64,000 bases of DNA from Aliiglaciecola lipolytica (GCF_018860635.1 NZ_JAHKPT010000022.1:1-64000); one strand, 5' to 3'. Numbered from the stretch's first letter, positions 1 to 8,226 are shown. The notes: generated by a model from the letters alone, not told the origin. Numbers and translations: made by a program.

Positions 1-163
1 GATCCCTCAGGCTTTAGCCCGTGGAAAATATATATCGATCACTAGGTTAGGTGCATAAAAGTTGTATTCATCAGCATTCTAATGATAATTTCACGTCTAC
101 TAAAAAAATCATTAGAAAAATTCTTAGTTCTAATGATGTTGGGAATTTACATAGGAATAAAAA

Positions 164-940
164 ATGGATAATAACGAAAATAGCCCGTATCAAGCTCCCG
201 AGTCTGATCTTACTTCAACAGAGGCACCTACTGGATCTTGGGTTTATACCGGCCCATCAAATAAAGCTGTCGGCGATGGAATGACATGGATATCAGAAGG
301 TTTTAGTTTATTTAAGCAAGATATTGGTATGTGGATAGTGACCATGATTGTTGGCTTCGTTGTCGCAATTGTGATCAATATTATTCCTTTCATCGGCTCA
401 ATCATTAGCATGTTTTTGACCTATATTTGGGTAGGTGGATTGATGTTAGGTTGTCAGGCTGCAGCAGAGGGTAAGCCCTTTGACATCAAATATTTGTTTG
501 CTGGATTCTCATATCGCGCAGGCAGGCTAGTGGGCTTATCTGCAATTGGTGCTGTTATCAGTATTGTCGTTATGTTTGTAGCTATGGGTTCGGTATACAT
601 GGACATCCTCGCAGGAGAGAGCAGTCCTGAAATGATGGGTGCGCAATTTTGGTTATCATTTTTAGTCGCAATGGCGTTAATGTTGCCAATGGTAATGGCA
701 GTATGGTTCGCTCCAGCATTAATCGTATTACAAGATATGCCGGTTTTTGCTGCGATGAAGGAGAGCTTTATCGGTTGCTTTAAAAACGTGATGCCATTCT
801 TAATCTACGGCATAGTGATGTTGGTGCTATACATTGTAGGCGCTTTACCATTAATGTTAGGTTTGTTAGTGGTTGTACCTTTGCTGTTCACATCAATGTA
901 CGCATCTTATCGTTCAATTTATTTGACCGAAGCTGCATAA
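164..940 (+). CDS. BPSS1780-like multi-pass inner-membrane protein
   Basis: The 258-residue protein has a soluble N-terminus of about 45 residues, rich in Pro, Ser and Asn, then a motif resembling the BPSS1780 family (GDGMTWISEGFSLFKQDIGM), then five or six hydrophobic segments spread to the C-terminus. The family is membrane-embedded and has no assigned biochemical role. The ATG at 164 is preceded by AGGA with about 8 nt spacing. An overlapping frame at 51-284 has no such signal. The gene stands alone and runs into a hairpin shared with the convergent gene at 986-1405. The family call is by recognition of the N-terminal pattern; function is unknown. Confidence 0.75.
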   Translation: MDNNENSPYQAPESDLTSTEAPTGSWVYTGPSNKAVGDGMTWISEGFSLFKQDIGMWIVTMIVGFVVAIVINIIPFIGSIISMFLTYIWVGGLMLGCQAAAEGKPFDIKYLFAGFSYRAGRLVGLSAIGAVISIVVMFVAMGSVYMDILAGESSPEMMGAQFWLSFLVAMALMLPMVMAVWFAPALIVLQDMPVFAAMKESFIGCFKNVMPFLIYGIVMLVLYIVGALPLMLGLLVVVPLLFTSMYASYRSIYLTEAA

Positions 941-953
941 GCTAGCAACAATA

Positions 954-977
954 GCTGGAGTCATTCGTGACTCCAGC
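954..977. terminator. Bidirectional hairpin between convergent genes
   Basis: Ten-base perfect arms (954-963 and 968-977) close on a TTCG tetraloop, between the stop codons of two convergent genes. There is no long T tract on either strand, so it is a stable 3' end hairpin rather than a textbook intrinsic terminator. Confidence 0.6.
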
Positions 978-985
978 GTTCAAAT

Positions 986-1405
986 CTAGGATATGTAAGT
1001 GCCCATAAGTGCGATCAAAATGATTAGTAAATGAGGAACTAAAACAGTTGGAGTTAAAGCGTTTGTCGCATAACTCACAATCAATTTCATGCTACTAGGA
1101 CGGTTAAACTCCCATTGGCTATTGTATTGCATACCAGTGTCTTGCATCGGATTTAGTAATGCTTTTTCAACTGCCAAAAGTCGCTGACTAATTCTCCCCT
1201 GAAAGGTTTTCCAAATTCCATCGAGCATCCAAAACACGATACACAGTGAAGGTACGATAAAATCAAGCTGTACATGAAACACTAAAAAGCTGCATAAGAT
1301 CACACTGAAAACTTTAATCAACAATGAAAATTTCTCATAACTGTCGTATTGGTACTGTAATGTTGTCCATTCTTGTTGCAGGGAGCTAGGGTTAACTATG
1401 TCCAA
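986..1405 (-). CDS. Hypothetical membrane protein
   Basis: The 139-residue protein has an acidic and aromatic N-terminal helix, two closely spaced hydrophobic segments around residues 28-62, a polar middle, and a third hydrophobic segment near the C-terminus (about residues 118-138). I do not recognise the family. The start is a TTG at 1405 with an AGGA seven bases upstream; no ATG gives a better fit. The layout suggests a small cytoplasm-facing membrane protein of the DUF-type found beside other small membrane proteins in marine Gammaproteobacteria. No function can be inferred from its neighbours. Confidence 0.6.
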   Translation of the reverse strand: MDIVNPSSLQQEWTTLQYQYDSYEKFSLLIKVFSVILCSFLVFHVQLDFIVPSLCIVFWMLDGIWKTFQGRISQRLLAVEKALLNPMQDTGMQYNSQWEFNRPSSMKLIVSYATNALTPTVLVPHLLIILIALMGTYIS

Positions 1406-1478
1406 AATTTATTCCTATTTATACCGGCGCTAGGTTCAAAAGTATTTGTAATTCAACCTCAGTATTACAGACAAAAAA

Positions 1479-1498
1479 ACGGCTCGCAATGGAGCCGT
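1479..1498 (-). terminator. Intrinsic terminator of the DUF3718 gene
   Basis: Seven-base arms (1479-1485 and 1492-1498) with a six-base loop are followed on the minus strand by a run of seven T (1473-1479 read in reverse). It lies about 57 bases past the stop codon of the gene at 1556-1951. Confidence 0.85.
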
Positions 1499-1555
1499 CA
1501 AATTTTGTTGTTGGTATTGCTTAGCTAATATTTATCTCATCATGTTGATGAATAA

Positions 1556-1951
1556 TTAAATACGTTCGTTCAAAACGCTGGCAATTGCAGAATCCATCAA
1601 ACCTTGTTCAGAAACCCAAGCTCGCAAGGTTTTACCGTCAGATTCAGGCGCATTCAACTGACTTTTTGGCATTTTTTTAACTAACAAAGTCCCAGTTTCA
1701 ATTGCGCCGGCTTTAAATGCAGTGCGAATTAGGCTTTCTCCATTACAACTTACAGAAGCGTAATAGTCTTGAAGTTTAAGTCTGTAGTCGGTTTGAACGA
1801 CTTTCATTTTTTTACGTAACTCGGTTTTATCATCCGCTTGAACAATAGTGCAGATATTTTTCAATGCTTCATTCACGTCAGCTTGAGCTTGCCCAGCGAA
1901 CACAAATGATAAGGCAACAATAGACAGCGAAGTTTTAACTATTTTCAACAT
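1556..1951 (-). CDS. DUF3718 family exported protein
   Basis: The 131-residue protein has a clear signal peptide (charged N-terminus, hydrophobic core, cleavage after AQA near residue 24). The mature part, with two cysteines (CTIVQADDKTELRKKMK and VSCNGESLIRTAF), matches the DUF3718 pattern typical of Alteromonadales. It is predicted to be periplasmic, and the two cysteines may form a disulphide. It is monocistronic, with its own T-rich terminator. The molecular role of the family is unknown. Confidence 0.75.
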   Translation of the reverse strand: MLKIVKTSLSIVALSFVFAGQAQADVNEALKNICTIVQADDKTELRKKMKVVQTDYRLKLQDYYASVSCNGESLIRTAFKAGAIETGTLLVKKMPKSQLNAPESDGKTLRAWVSEQGLMDSAIASVLNERI

Positions 1952-2247
1952 GGTTATTTCCTCAATAAATTAAAGTTTAAATTTTAAGCGTGTTTCGATG
2001 GCGCGCATTAAACGTGAAAACCCTAGTTGCCGATAGCATTGGGAGAATACATTCGTATGTCAGTGGATACCTTAAAAATACTATCTAGTCCTTTAATCCA
2101 TTTGGTATTACTGAGTATGATAGACAGCATTTTTTTAACATGTTGATTTGTATGAATATTGAACCGGTGTAAAAGGTGATGATTAGCGCATAATGGTGAA
2201 ATAAAGCTCATCAGCAACCACGAGAATTAAAATTATTTCTTCTGAAT

Positions 2248-2802
2248 TTAGGCTAAAGCATCAATTTTCGTTAAGCGTTTAGGTCGTTGTTTGTTCAAAT
2301 AGATAAAGCGTCCCCATGTCCCAGCTAGCACTAGGGTTTGTAAAATTACTTGCGTCAGCCAAAGACTCTCGCCACCTTGCTTGATAAAAGATAACCCTGC
2401 AAATCCAACCAAGCCTAACCACAGAGCAGTTAAAATCACTGCGCTGACTTTCCAGTAGTACACTTGGTTGCTTAGTTTTTTACGTTTGAATTCTAATAGC
2501 TGATTGATATCCAGACTGTGCTCGAAAGGTTGCGATTGACGTAAACGAAACGCCCAAAGGCTAAATGCCAAGGGAATAGGACTTAACGCCGCGAACAATA
2601 GCTTGCCAAGAGTTGTATCAGCATAAACTAATAAAAAGTACACGCAAAAAACGCTAACGCCGCAACCTGTAATTAAATCAATCCAGGCTTTTAGCTTTTC
2701 CCGTTGGTTGTTTCTGGCAACTTGCAGAGCTAATTTGTGTACGTCTATTTTAGGCGTATTTTGTTGAAAGGCTTGCTGCCATTGTTCAAATTTCGGATCC
2801 AT
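2248..2802 (-). CDS. Membrane protein paired with ECF sigma factor (possible anti-sigma)
   Basis: The 184-residue protein has a soluble, basic N-terminal section (about 35 residues) followed by two hydrophobic hairpins (about 42-80 and 118-165). It starts 10 bases after the sigma-factor gene ends, on the same strand, where anti-sigma genes usually sit. I see no HxxxCxxC ZAS motif, so it is not a classical zinc anti-sigma. The N-terminal cytosolic tail plus membrane segments is the architecture expected of a membrane-anchored sigma partner. The anti-sigma role is an inference from position only. Confidence 0.6.
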   Translation of the reverse strand: MDPKFEQWQQAFQQNTPKIDVHKLALQVARNNQREKLKAWIDLITGCGVSVFCVYFLLVYADTTLGKLLFAALSPIPLAFSLWAFRLRQSQPFEHSLDINQLLEFKRKKLSNQVYYWKVSAVILTALWLGLVGFAGLSFIKQGGESLWLTQVILQTLVLAGTWGRFIYLNKQRPKRLTKIDALA

Positions 2803-2812
2803 GATTGTTCCT

Positions 2813-3292
2813 CTACAACAATTGTTCTAGTTGTTGCCGAGCTCTACTGGCGCGCTTGGCAATAGCGGCTTCAGACAAACCTAAAACACTAGCAATCTCT
2901 AATTGGGTAAAACCTTCCAATTGCATAGTAATAATTTGTCGATGGCCAAGGGTTAGTTGACGCAGCGCTGACATTAGGTCTAATTGTTTATCTTGATGGG
3001 TGGCATTTGACGACATTGTTTGCAAATCATCAATATTCTCATCTGACAGGTTGTTATTGCGTCGGCTTTCGCGCAGTACATGATCAACTGAACGATTGTG
3101 AGCAACTCGTGCAATAAAGGTTTTTATGCTGCTGTCACCCCTAAAAGTCTCCAGAGCTCGCCAAACCGCCAAACTAATATCTTGAATCAAGTCTTCTCTT
3201 AGCCCCAAATCGGCTTCATAAGTTGCTGCAATACGTGCCAATAACGGCGCGTATTGCGACAAAATATCTTCAATCCTTGCAGTTTGAGTCAC
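2813..3292 (-). CDS. ECF-type RNA polymerase sigma factor
   Basis: The 159-residue protein has sigma region 2 (about residues 12-75, with the core-binding DLIQDISLAVWRAL stretch and RVAHNRSVD) and region 4 (about 103-155, with a helix-turn-helix at GFTQLEIASVLGLSEAAIAK). A short linker joins them and there is no region 3, as in ECF sigmas. It should direct RNA polymerase to a small regulon, probably including its own operon. The start is a GTG at 3292 with a good GGAAGG upstream. It lies in a three-gene operon (3999 to 2248) with membrane proteins on either side, spaced 8 and 10 bases. Confidence 0.9.
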   Translation of the reverse strand: MTQTARIEDILSQYAPLLARIAATYEADLGLREDLIQDISLAVWRALETFRGDSSIKTFIARVAHNRSVDHVLRESRRNNNLSDENIDDLQTMSSNATHQDKQLDLMSALRQLTLGHRQIITMQLEGFTQLEIASVLGLSEAAIAKRASRARQQLEQLL

Positions 3293-3300
3293 GCACCTTC

Positions 3301-3999
3301 CTATTGATCGTTGGTGAGATCTTTAAATGCCACATAGTTTATACAAAGCAACCATGGACCGAGTAATAATGCGCTAAGTAAAAACGTAAATGGCACAGCC
3401 ATTATTGCCAGTAGATTGATAGCGAAAACTACTGTTAGGGGTTTCCATGCGCGAAGTGCTAAGCGAATTCCGTTGTTAATTGAAGTCGGTATATTTTTGT
3501 TTTCTAACAAAAGGTATGCAGGTACAAACATCAACAATATGCTAACCGGGGTAGCTGAGGCAAATATAATGGATAACTGCGCAGGCGTCACATCTACCAT
3601 TTGAGCATAAAACAATAATTCGAGGCCACTGCTCCCCAACATAGCAACAGCTGTGAGCACTTGCGCCGCAGTCGGGAGTAACAATAACAAACTCAACAAT
3701 GGTAGTTTCGACCAACCTGTATAGAGTCTTAAACTTTTGAATGTAAAAGATTTATGCAGTGATATTTGATCTAATACTGGCCACAACGAAGCGATTAGTA
3801 TGGCCATCACTAATTTAGATGTGATGACACCAAAAGGAGCGGGTAATAATTGAAATAGACCTTCAATAATGATTGTTGCCAACATTAAAAAGAATATCTT
3901 AAACGGTGCTTTTAAGCATAAATTTAGCCCTTGTTTTAACCAAATAAAACTTTGTGATGGTGTGGTTTTTTCATGCATTTTTAACGTTGCAGTGTTCAT
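3301..3999 (-). CDS. Multi-pass membrane protein, first gene of the ECF operon
   Basis: The 232-residue protein has about six hydrophobic segments: roughly residues 33-52, 58-76, 98-120, 128-165 and 188-222. The N-terminal SFIWLKQGLNLCLKAPFKIF motif recalls the BPSS1780-type membrane proteins, like the product of 164-940. It ends 8 bases before the sigma-factor gene, so it is very likely co-transcribed with it and may be its sensor or target. The specific function is unknown. A candidate ECF promoter lies just upstream (4037-4060). Confidence 0.65.
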   Translation of the reverse strand: MNTATLKMHEKTTPSQSFIWLKQGLNLCLKAPFKIFFLMLATIIIEGLFQLLPAPFGVITSKLVMAILIASLWPVLDQISLHKSFTFKSLRLYTGWSKLPLLSLLLLLPTAAQVLTAVAMLGSSGLELLFYAQMVDVTPAQLSIIFASATPVSILLMFVPAYLLLENKNIPTSINNGIRLALRAWKPLTVVFAINLLAIMAVPFTFLLSALLLGPWLLCINYVAFKDLTNDQ

Positions 4000-4036
4000 A
4001 TCAAATCTCTCGTTTTAGTGAATTACTTAAATAGTC

Positions 4037-4060
4037 GAGACAAATGAAAATAACCTGACA
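4037..4060 (-). promoter_or_regulatory. Candidate ECF-sigma promoter
   Basis: On the minus strand TGTCAGG (4060-4054) is followed after 12 bases by GTCTC (4041-4037), about 40 bases upstream of the first gene of the sigma operon. This resembles the TGTCA / CGTC-type elements of some ECF groups, and autoregulation is common in ECF operons. The spacing is slightly short, so this is only a candidate. Confidence 0.3.
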
Positions 4061-4164
4061 TTTTTTTCAATTTTTTTAAAAAGTATTTTCCACGACATTA
4101 AAAACTGTTTTTATATACAGCTTGTAGATTGGTGTTATACTTATTTTTGGAATCTAAAAGAGAC

Positions 4165-4656
4165 ATGGAAATGCACAATCTTAAAACCATTTTAGTGATA
4201 GCTTGTTTCTGTATTTTAGGGTTGGTTGTTGTTCCTTATGCCCAAGTTGTTTATTCAGGAGATCCAAATTTGAATACTGAAAATGTAACAGGCGAGTTCG
4301 AAGTAATCATGCAACCGCAAACGGATGCCGAATTTTCAGTTGCAAGAATGACCTTGGATAAAACTTATCATGGTGAACTTGACGGCCAATCGAAAGGACA
4401 AATGCTAAGTCATATGACCGAGGTTAAAGGTTCTGCCGGTTATGTGGCATTAGAATCGTTCACAGGTACTTTAGACAGCAAACACGGCAGTTTTGTGTTA
4501 ATCCATCAAGGCATTATGAACAAAGGCGAACCGTCTTTAGCGATTACCGTGGTACCTGATTCCGGCAGCGGCGAATTGACCGGTATTGTGGGTACTATGA
4601 ACATTGAGATTAAGGACACAAAGCACTTCTATATTTTTGATTACAAGCTACCTTAG
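4165..4656 (+). CDS. DUF3224 family protein, membrane-anchored or exported
   Basis: The protein is 163 residues from the ATG at 4165, which has an AAAGAGA Shine-Dalgarno. A start at 4129 is possible but has no ribosome-binding site. The first 25-30 residues form a hydrophobic segment, so the protein is exported or anchored. The rest matches the DUF3224 beta-barrel pattern: GEFEV near the start, KTYHGELDGQSKGQML, the GSAGYVALESFTGTL stretch, and GTMNIEI near the end. Family members are usually cytoplasmic and about 130 residues, so the N-terminal export segment is unusual. Biochemical role unknown. Confidence 0.75.
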   Translation: MEMHNLKTILVIACFCILGLVVVPYAQVVYSGDPNLNTENVTGEFEVIMQPQTDAEFSVARMTLDKTYHGELDGQSKGQMLSHMTEVKGSAGYVALESFTGTLDSKHGSFVLIHQGIMNKGEPSLAITVVPDSGSGELTGIVGTMNIEIKDTKHFYIFDYKLP

Positions 4657-4771
4657 TTGATTTACTTGGTGTTGAATGAACCACCTTCAACACTTCTATC
4701 CTTAAGCTAAACGCCCTTTATATCTAATCCCTGCAAATACACCTATGTTTAATCGTCGTCTTTCTACTTGC

Positions 4772-4806
4772 ATTTATATATAAGTGATTATATAAATGCT
4801 TATATA
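4772..4806. promoter_or_regulatory. Overlapping AT-rich inverted repeats, candidate MarR operator
   Basis: Two inverted repeats overlap just before the MarR-GNAT start codon: ATTTATATA (4772-4780) with TATATAAAT (4789-4797), and TATATAAG (4777-4784) with CTTATATA (4799-4806). MarR proteins usually bind palindromes over their own promoter. AT-rich sequence makes chance matches easier, which lowers confidence. Confidence 0.45.
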
Positions 4807-4815
4807 GAGGTGCGT

Positions 4816-5823
4816 ATGAACAAAGATTTTCTAAATGAATTAGGTGAACTGGCGTTAGGCAGTCGCTTAAAACGAGTCAGTGAACGAATGATGGCAGATG
4901 CTGCCGCGGTGTATCAGCATTTTGATATGAACATTCAGCCCAAATGGTTTACTTTGCTGGCTTTATTAGATCGAAAAAAGCAAGTAAGCGTAGTAGAAGC
5001 TGCTAATTTGCTGGGATTAACTCAACCAGCCCTGAGTCAATTCAGTCGACAGTTAGAATCTAAAAAATTAATTGAGATTCAGTTAGACACTGAAGACTCA
5101 AGAAAAAGAGTACTGAGCTTATCAACGCTAGGGCATCAAAAAGTCGCGGAAATGCGACCTGTATGGGCGGCCGTTGATAAAGCGGCCAAAGATTTATGCA
5201 GTGAGTTTGAAAATCACTTTTACGCTTCATTGCAGACTTTCGAAAAAGCCCTTGATAAACGCTCGTTACTTGAGCGCAGCAAAGATCATTTTGAGCCATT
5301 AAATACCTCCCAAAACACCAATATCGTGGATACAACTATGTTAGAAAACAGCCTCACTTTTTTAGATTTTGAACCGGATTTAGCGCCATTTTTTGAGCAA
5401 ATTAACAGCCAATGGATAAAAAGCATGTTTGTGCTTGAAGATGTCGACAAACAAGTATTGGGTCAACCTCAGGAAAACATTATCGATAAGGGAGGCAAAA
5501 TTTGGTTTGCTAAGCATTCCCAATTAGGTGTCGTTGGCGCTTGCGCATTATTAAATAAAGGAGATGGCGCATTCGAACTGACTAAGATGGGCGTGTTGGA
5601 GAACGCCCGCGGTTTAAAAGTAGGTGAAAAATTGCTTCAGCATGTCATCGCCCAAGCGAAACTATTGCCTATCGACTGCCTATTTTTATTAACCAATGCC
5701 AAATGCGAAGCCGCCATTCATTTGTATGAAAAAAATGGCTTCACACATGATGCGTTGATTATGGATAAATACGGTAAGAGTTATCAAAGGTGTGATGTGG
5801 CTATGCGTTGGAGCGACGCATAG
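4816..5823 (+). CDS. MarR-GNAT fusion: transcriptional regulator with acetyltransferase domain
   Basis: The 335-residue protein has an N-terminal MarR winged helix (about residues 1-140; VVEAANLLGLTQPALSQFSR is the recognition HTH and DTEDSRKRVLSL the wing) and a C-terminal GNAT acetyltransferase domain (about 180-330; LTKMGVLENARGLKVGEKLL is the acetyl-CoA-binding motif A, and IHLYEKNGFTHDAL is motif B). It probably represses its own gene and acetylates a small molecule or protein; the substrate cannot be told from sequence. The ATG at 4816 follows AGAGG by 5 bases, which makes it preferable to the upstream in-frame start at 4768. Confidence 0.88.
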   Translation: MNKDFLNELGELALGSRLKRVSERMMADAAAVYQHFDMNIQPKWFTLLALLDRKKQVSVVEAANLLGLTQPALSQFSRQLESKKLIEIQLDTEDSRKRVLSLSTLGHQKVAEMRPVWAAVDKAAKDLCSEFENHFYASLQTFEKALDKRSLLERSKDHFEPLNTSQNTNIVDTTMLENSLTFLDFEPDLAPFFEQINSQWIKSMFVLEDVDKQVLGQPQENIIDKGGKIWFAKHSQLGVVGACALLNKGDGAFELTKMGVLENARGLKVGEKLLQHVIAQAKLLPIDCLFLLTNAKCEAAIHLYEKNGFTHDALIMDKYGKSYQRCDVAMRWSDA

Positions 5824-5844
5824 CTTAGGGATACTTGCTGCTAG

Positions 5845-6597
5845 TTAGAGATTTGCGCACCACTGAGACAACTCGTCGGCTACTGGGCGTTTATGTTCGG
5901 CTAAAAAAGCCAAATAGGTTTTTGCATCACGATTTACAATTCGTTCAATGGGAAAATTAATTGATTGCGCATGACCAATACTCTTTTCGTAATTACCTAA
6001 ATCAAAAGCGATATGCGCATCACTTGAAAATACAACTTTCCAATCATGCTTATCTATTAGTTCCAGAATGCGAACGCAATTAGGTTCGCTGCCTTGCCGT
6101 GAATGAGTGAAGGAGCTGTTATTTATCTCCAGTACAACATTATGTTCCTTGGCCGCAATAATTACTTCTTCGTAGTTTATCGGAAAGTTTGGGTTGCCCG
6201 GATGACCGATTATCTGGCAGTCTCCACCGGCAATAGTGTTTATTAGTGCTTTGGTGTTGATGGTTTTACTCGCTGGTGCGAATACCGGTTCATGGAAACT
6301 CGCAATAACAAAGTCTAAGTAAGGTTTCATACCATTTGGCACATCTAACCCCCCTTCAGGTGGCAATATATTTGCCTCAATGCCTTTAAGACAGGCTATT
6401 CCATCGACAATTCGTGGTATCACATTACGATTTCCAAAGTGCCAAGGGTGAGGCGAGTCAGGCATTTCAGGTCCATGATCGGTTAATGAAAACATTTGTA
6501 ACCCTTTCACTTTAGCTTGCACAAAATAATCATGAACGGTGCTATATGCATGTGTGCTGGCGATGGTGTGTGAGTGGGTGTCTACAAGAATTTTCAT
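5845..6597 (-). CDS. ycdX: PHP-domain phosphatase, YcdX family
   Basis: The 250-residue protein matches E. coli YcdX (245 aa) from end to end. It has the first metal-binding pair DTHSH (residues 7-10), the TDHGPEM loop, GIEANI, FHEPVFAP, HPGNP, LEINNSSFTHSR and SDAHIAFDLG, which supply the His/Asp/Glu ligands of a trinuclear metal site. YcdX is a zinc-dependent phosphoesterase whose deletion affects swarming in E. coli; the natural substrate is not settled. It is monocistronic here, convergent with the MarR-GNAT gene (21-base gap). All expected ligand motifs are present, so it should be active. Confidence 0.93.
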   Translation of the reverse strand: MKILVDTHSHTIASTHAYSTVHDYFVQAKVKGLQMFSLTDHGPEMPDSPHPWHFGNRNVIPRIVDGIACLKGIEANILPPEGGLDVPNGMKPYLDFVIASFHEPVFAPASKTINTKALINTIAGGDCQIIGHPGNPNFPINYEEVIIAAKEHNVVLEINNSSFTHSRQGSEPNCVRILELIDKHDWKVVFSSDAHIAFDLGNYEKSIGHAQSINFPIERIVNRDAKTYLAFLAEHKRPVADELSQWCANL

Positions 6598-6909
6598 TGC
6601 TTTTGTTATCCTTTTGGCGTTTAACTGCAGATAAATAACAACATCACTTTAGATGGATCTTGTTATTGTTCAGTAATTTATATAGCGAATTTATTGCGCA
6701 TCAATGACAGGGATATTGGAAACTTAAAATACATGGAAATTGAGCGTTGATACGACGTTAAATGAATGCTTCAAAACTATACACTAGCAGTGTATCAATT
6801 TATGCTAGATTGGTGAAATAAAGCAGGGAGACAGATTAATTGTAAGGCTAAACAGCTAACCTCCTTGCTAACATTAAGTGCGCGAAACTAACCATAATGG
6901 GAGAGCAAA
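6598..6909. other. Intergenic region between divergent genes
   Basis: No gene is supported in these 312 bases. They hold the promoters of the divergent ycdX-like and deaminase genes, including a 17-bp palindrome listed separately. Confidence 0.6.
6779..6806 (+). promoter_or_regulatory. 17-bp palindrome next to a -10 box upstream of the cytosine deaminase
   Basis: ATACACT (6779-6785) and AGTGTAT (6789-6795) form a perfect inverted repeat with a 3-base centre. It ends 5 bases before a TATGCT hexamer (6801-6806). A repressor bound there would cover the -35/-10 spacer. No obvious cognate regulator gene is adjacent. Confidence 0.45.
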
Positions 6910-7350
6910 TTGGACATATTCATGCGAGCAGCCATTGATGAAGCTATCAAAGGCAAACAGGAAGGCGGTATCCCTATTGGTTCAGTTATTGTTTATCAAA
7001 ACCAAATCATTGGTCGTGGACATAATCGCAGAGTGCAATCTGGTAGTCCCATTTTACACGGTGAGATGGATGCCTTCGAAAATGCTGGGCGACAACCTGC
7101 AAGTGTATACCGTGAGTGCATTTTGTATACAACATTGTCACCCTGTTCAATGTGTTCAGGGGCAATTCTGTTGTATGAAATTCCTAAAATTATCATTGGT
7201 GAAAATCAAACCTTTATTGGTGAAGAGCAATTGCTTAAACGCAGAGGTGTTGAGCTAGAAGTTCTGCAGGATCCAGAATGCATTCAACTGATGGAGCAAT
7301 TTATTACTGAATCTCCCGAATTATGGAATGAAGATATTGGTACTGAATAG
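6910..7350 (+). CDS. Cytosine deaminase, yeast Fcy1-like
   Basis: The 146-residue zinc-dependent deaminase has the HGEMDAFENAG motif (His ligand and catalytic Glu) and PCSMCSGA (two Cys ligands). Unlike guanine or tRNA-adenosine deaminases, the C-terminal half follows yeast cytosine deaminase closely: IGENQTFIGEEQLLKRRGVE, then a tail ending ELWNEDIG. This predicts cytosine to uracil conversion for pyrimidine salvage, rather than the unrelated amidohydrolase CodA used by E. coli. The TTG at 6910 has GGGAGAG just upstream; the ATG at 6922 is the alternative but would place the ribosome-binding site 16 bases away. No transporter is adjacent. Confidence 0.82.
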   Translation: MDIFMRAAIDEAIKGKQEGGIPIGSVIVYQNQIIGRGHNRRVQSGSPILHGEMDAFENAGRQPASVYRECILYTTLSPCSMCSGAILLYEIPKIIIGENQTFIGEEQLLKRRGVELEVLQDPECIQLMEQFITESPELWNEDIGTE

Positions 7351-7458
7351 CTAGAAAAAGTAACTTTAGGTCTTTGAATGTTTACTCTATGTTAATAATT
7401 TTTGACATTGAGTTTGTTTAGGTATACATTTCTTCCAGCTTAGTTGGGAGGAACTTGC

Positions 7459-7929
7459 ATGGACATGTCATTTAAAGAGAAAAGTCATTGGATTTCATTA
7501 GTCAGCACAATTTGTATATTTGGTTACTACTTTTATAGCATTGTGATGCTCACTGGTATCCCGATTGAAGAGGCTAAAGAAAGTGCCAAAGATTTACTGA
7601 TTCAAGCTATTGGTCTTAGTGTATTGGTAGAAATAGTGCTGCACAGCATGTTGGCAGCCACCAATCATAAAGCAGCTGAAATGGGCGCTGACGAAAGAGA
7701 CAAACTGTTTGAATATCGCGGTAATCAAGTTGGCTATACCATTTTGGTGGTCGGCGTAGTTTTTACCCTTGGACGAATAATTACAGTTGAATATAATCCT
7801 GAATTTGCCGACCACTATAGTTCTATGCAAATTCCACTGTTAACTGCGCATATATTGATGTTGAGTTTCATTTTGTCTGAAGTCGCTCGATTTTCTGTCA
7901 CCTTGTTTAATTATCGTAGAGGATATTAG
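7459..7929 (+). CDS. Four-helix membrane protein paired with XRE regulator
   Basis: The protein is 156 residues from the ATG at 7459, which has GGGAGG seven bases upstream. Hydrophobic segments lie at about residues 10-30, 45-66, 92-110 and 124-146, with a charged loop ADERDKLFEYRGNQ between segments 2 and 3. This architecture, followed one base later by a small Cro/XRE regulator, is a common pair in bacteria and archaea (DUF2178-like membrane proteins). The regulator probably controls this operon. The role of the membrane protein is unknown. Confidence 0.75.
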   Translation: MDMSFKEKSHWISLVSTICIFGYYFYSIVMLTGIPIEEAKESAKDLLIQAIGLSVLVEIVLHSMLAATNHKAAEMGADERDKLFEYRGNQVGYTILVVGVVFTLGRIITVEYNPEFADHYSSMQIPLLTAHILMLSFILSEVARFSVTLFNYRRGY

Positions 7930-7930
7930 G

Positions 7931-8146
7931 GTGGCAGACATACCTATTACTAATCGCATACGTGAAAAGCGCTTTTTTGCTAACGAAATGACGCAACAAG
8001 CGCTAGCGGACAAAGTTGGGGTGACCAGACAAACCATTATGGCGATCGAAAAAGGCAAGTATTCCCCTTCTTTGGAAGTTGCCTTTAAAATGGCTGAAGT
8101 GTTTGAATGTCACCTAGATGATATTTTTCAATATCAACCCAAATAA
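7931..8146 (+). CDS. Small XRE-family helix-turn-helix regulator
   Basis: The 71-residue protein is a bare HTH domain: NEMTQQALADKVGVTRQTIMAIEKGKYSPSL is split over helices 2-4, followed by AFKMAEVFECHLDDIFQY, the YozG/Cro-like ending. It is a dimeric DNA-binding protein with no sensor domain. The GTG at 7931 starts one base after the stop of the membrane-protein gene, with GAGGA upstream, so the two are translationally linked. Likely target: its own operon. Confidence 0.88.
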   Translation: MADIPITNRIREKRFFANEMTQQALADKVGVTRQTIMAIEKGKYSPSLEVAFKMAEVFECHLDDIFQYQPK

Positions 8147-8174
8147 ATAGTACACTTTTAGATCATCAGCAAAG

Positions 8175-8180
8175 TATAAT
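8175..8180 (+). promoter_or_regulatory. Consensus -10 hexamer upstream of speA
   Basis: A perfect TATAAT lies 107 bases before the speA start, with only a poor -35. Transcription from it would begin near 8187 and run through the hairpin at 8227-8256. Confidence 0.4.
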
Positions 8181-8226
8181 GCTGGCAATTAACAATGAAT
8201 TTAAGTTGTTTGAGCAATATTAGAAT

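Noticed and set aside
51-284. 77-codon frame overlapping the first membrane-protein gene
   Set aside because: It overlaps the better-supported frame at 164 and has no ribosome-binding site.
2023-2217. 64-codon minus-strand frame between the DUF3718 gene and the sigma operon
   Set aside because: No ribosome-binding site, no recognisable domain, and composition unlike neighbouring proteins.
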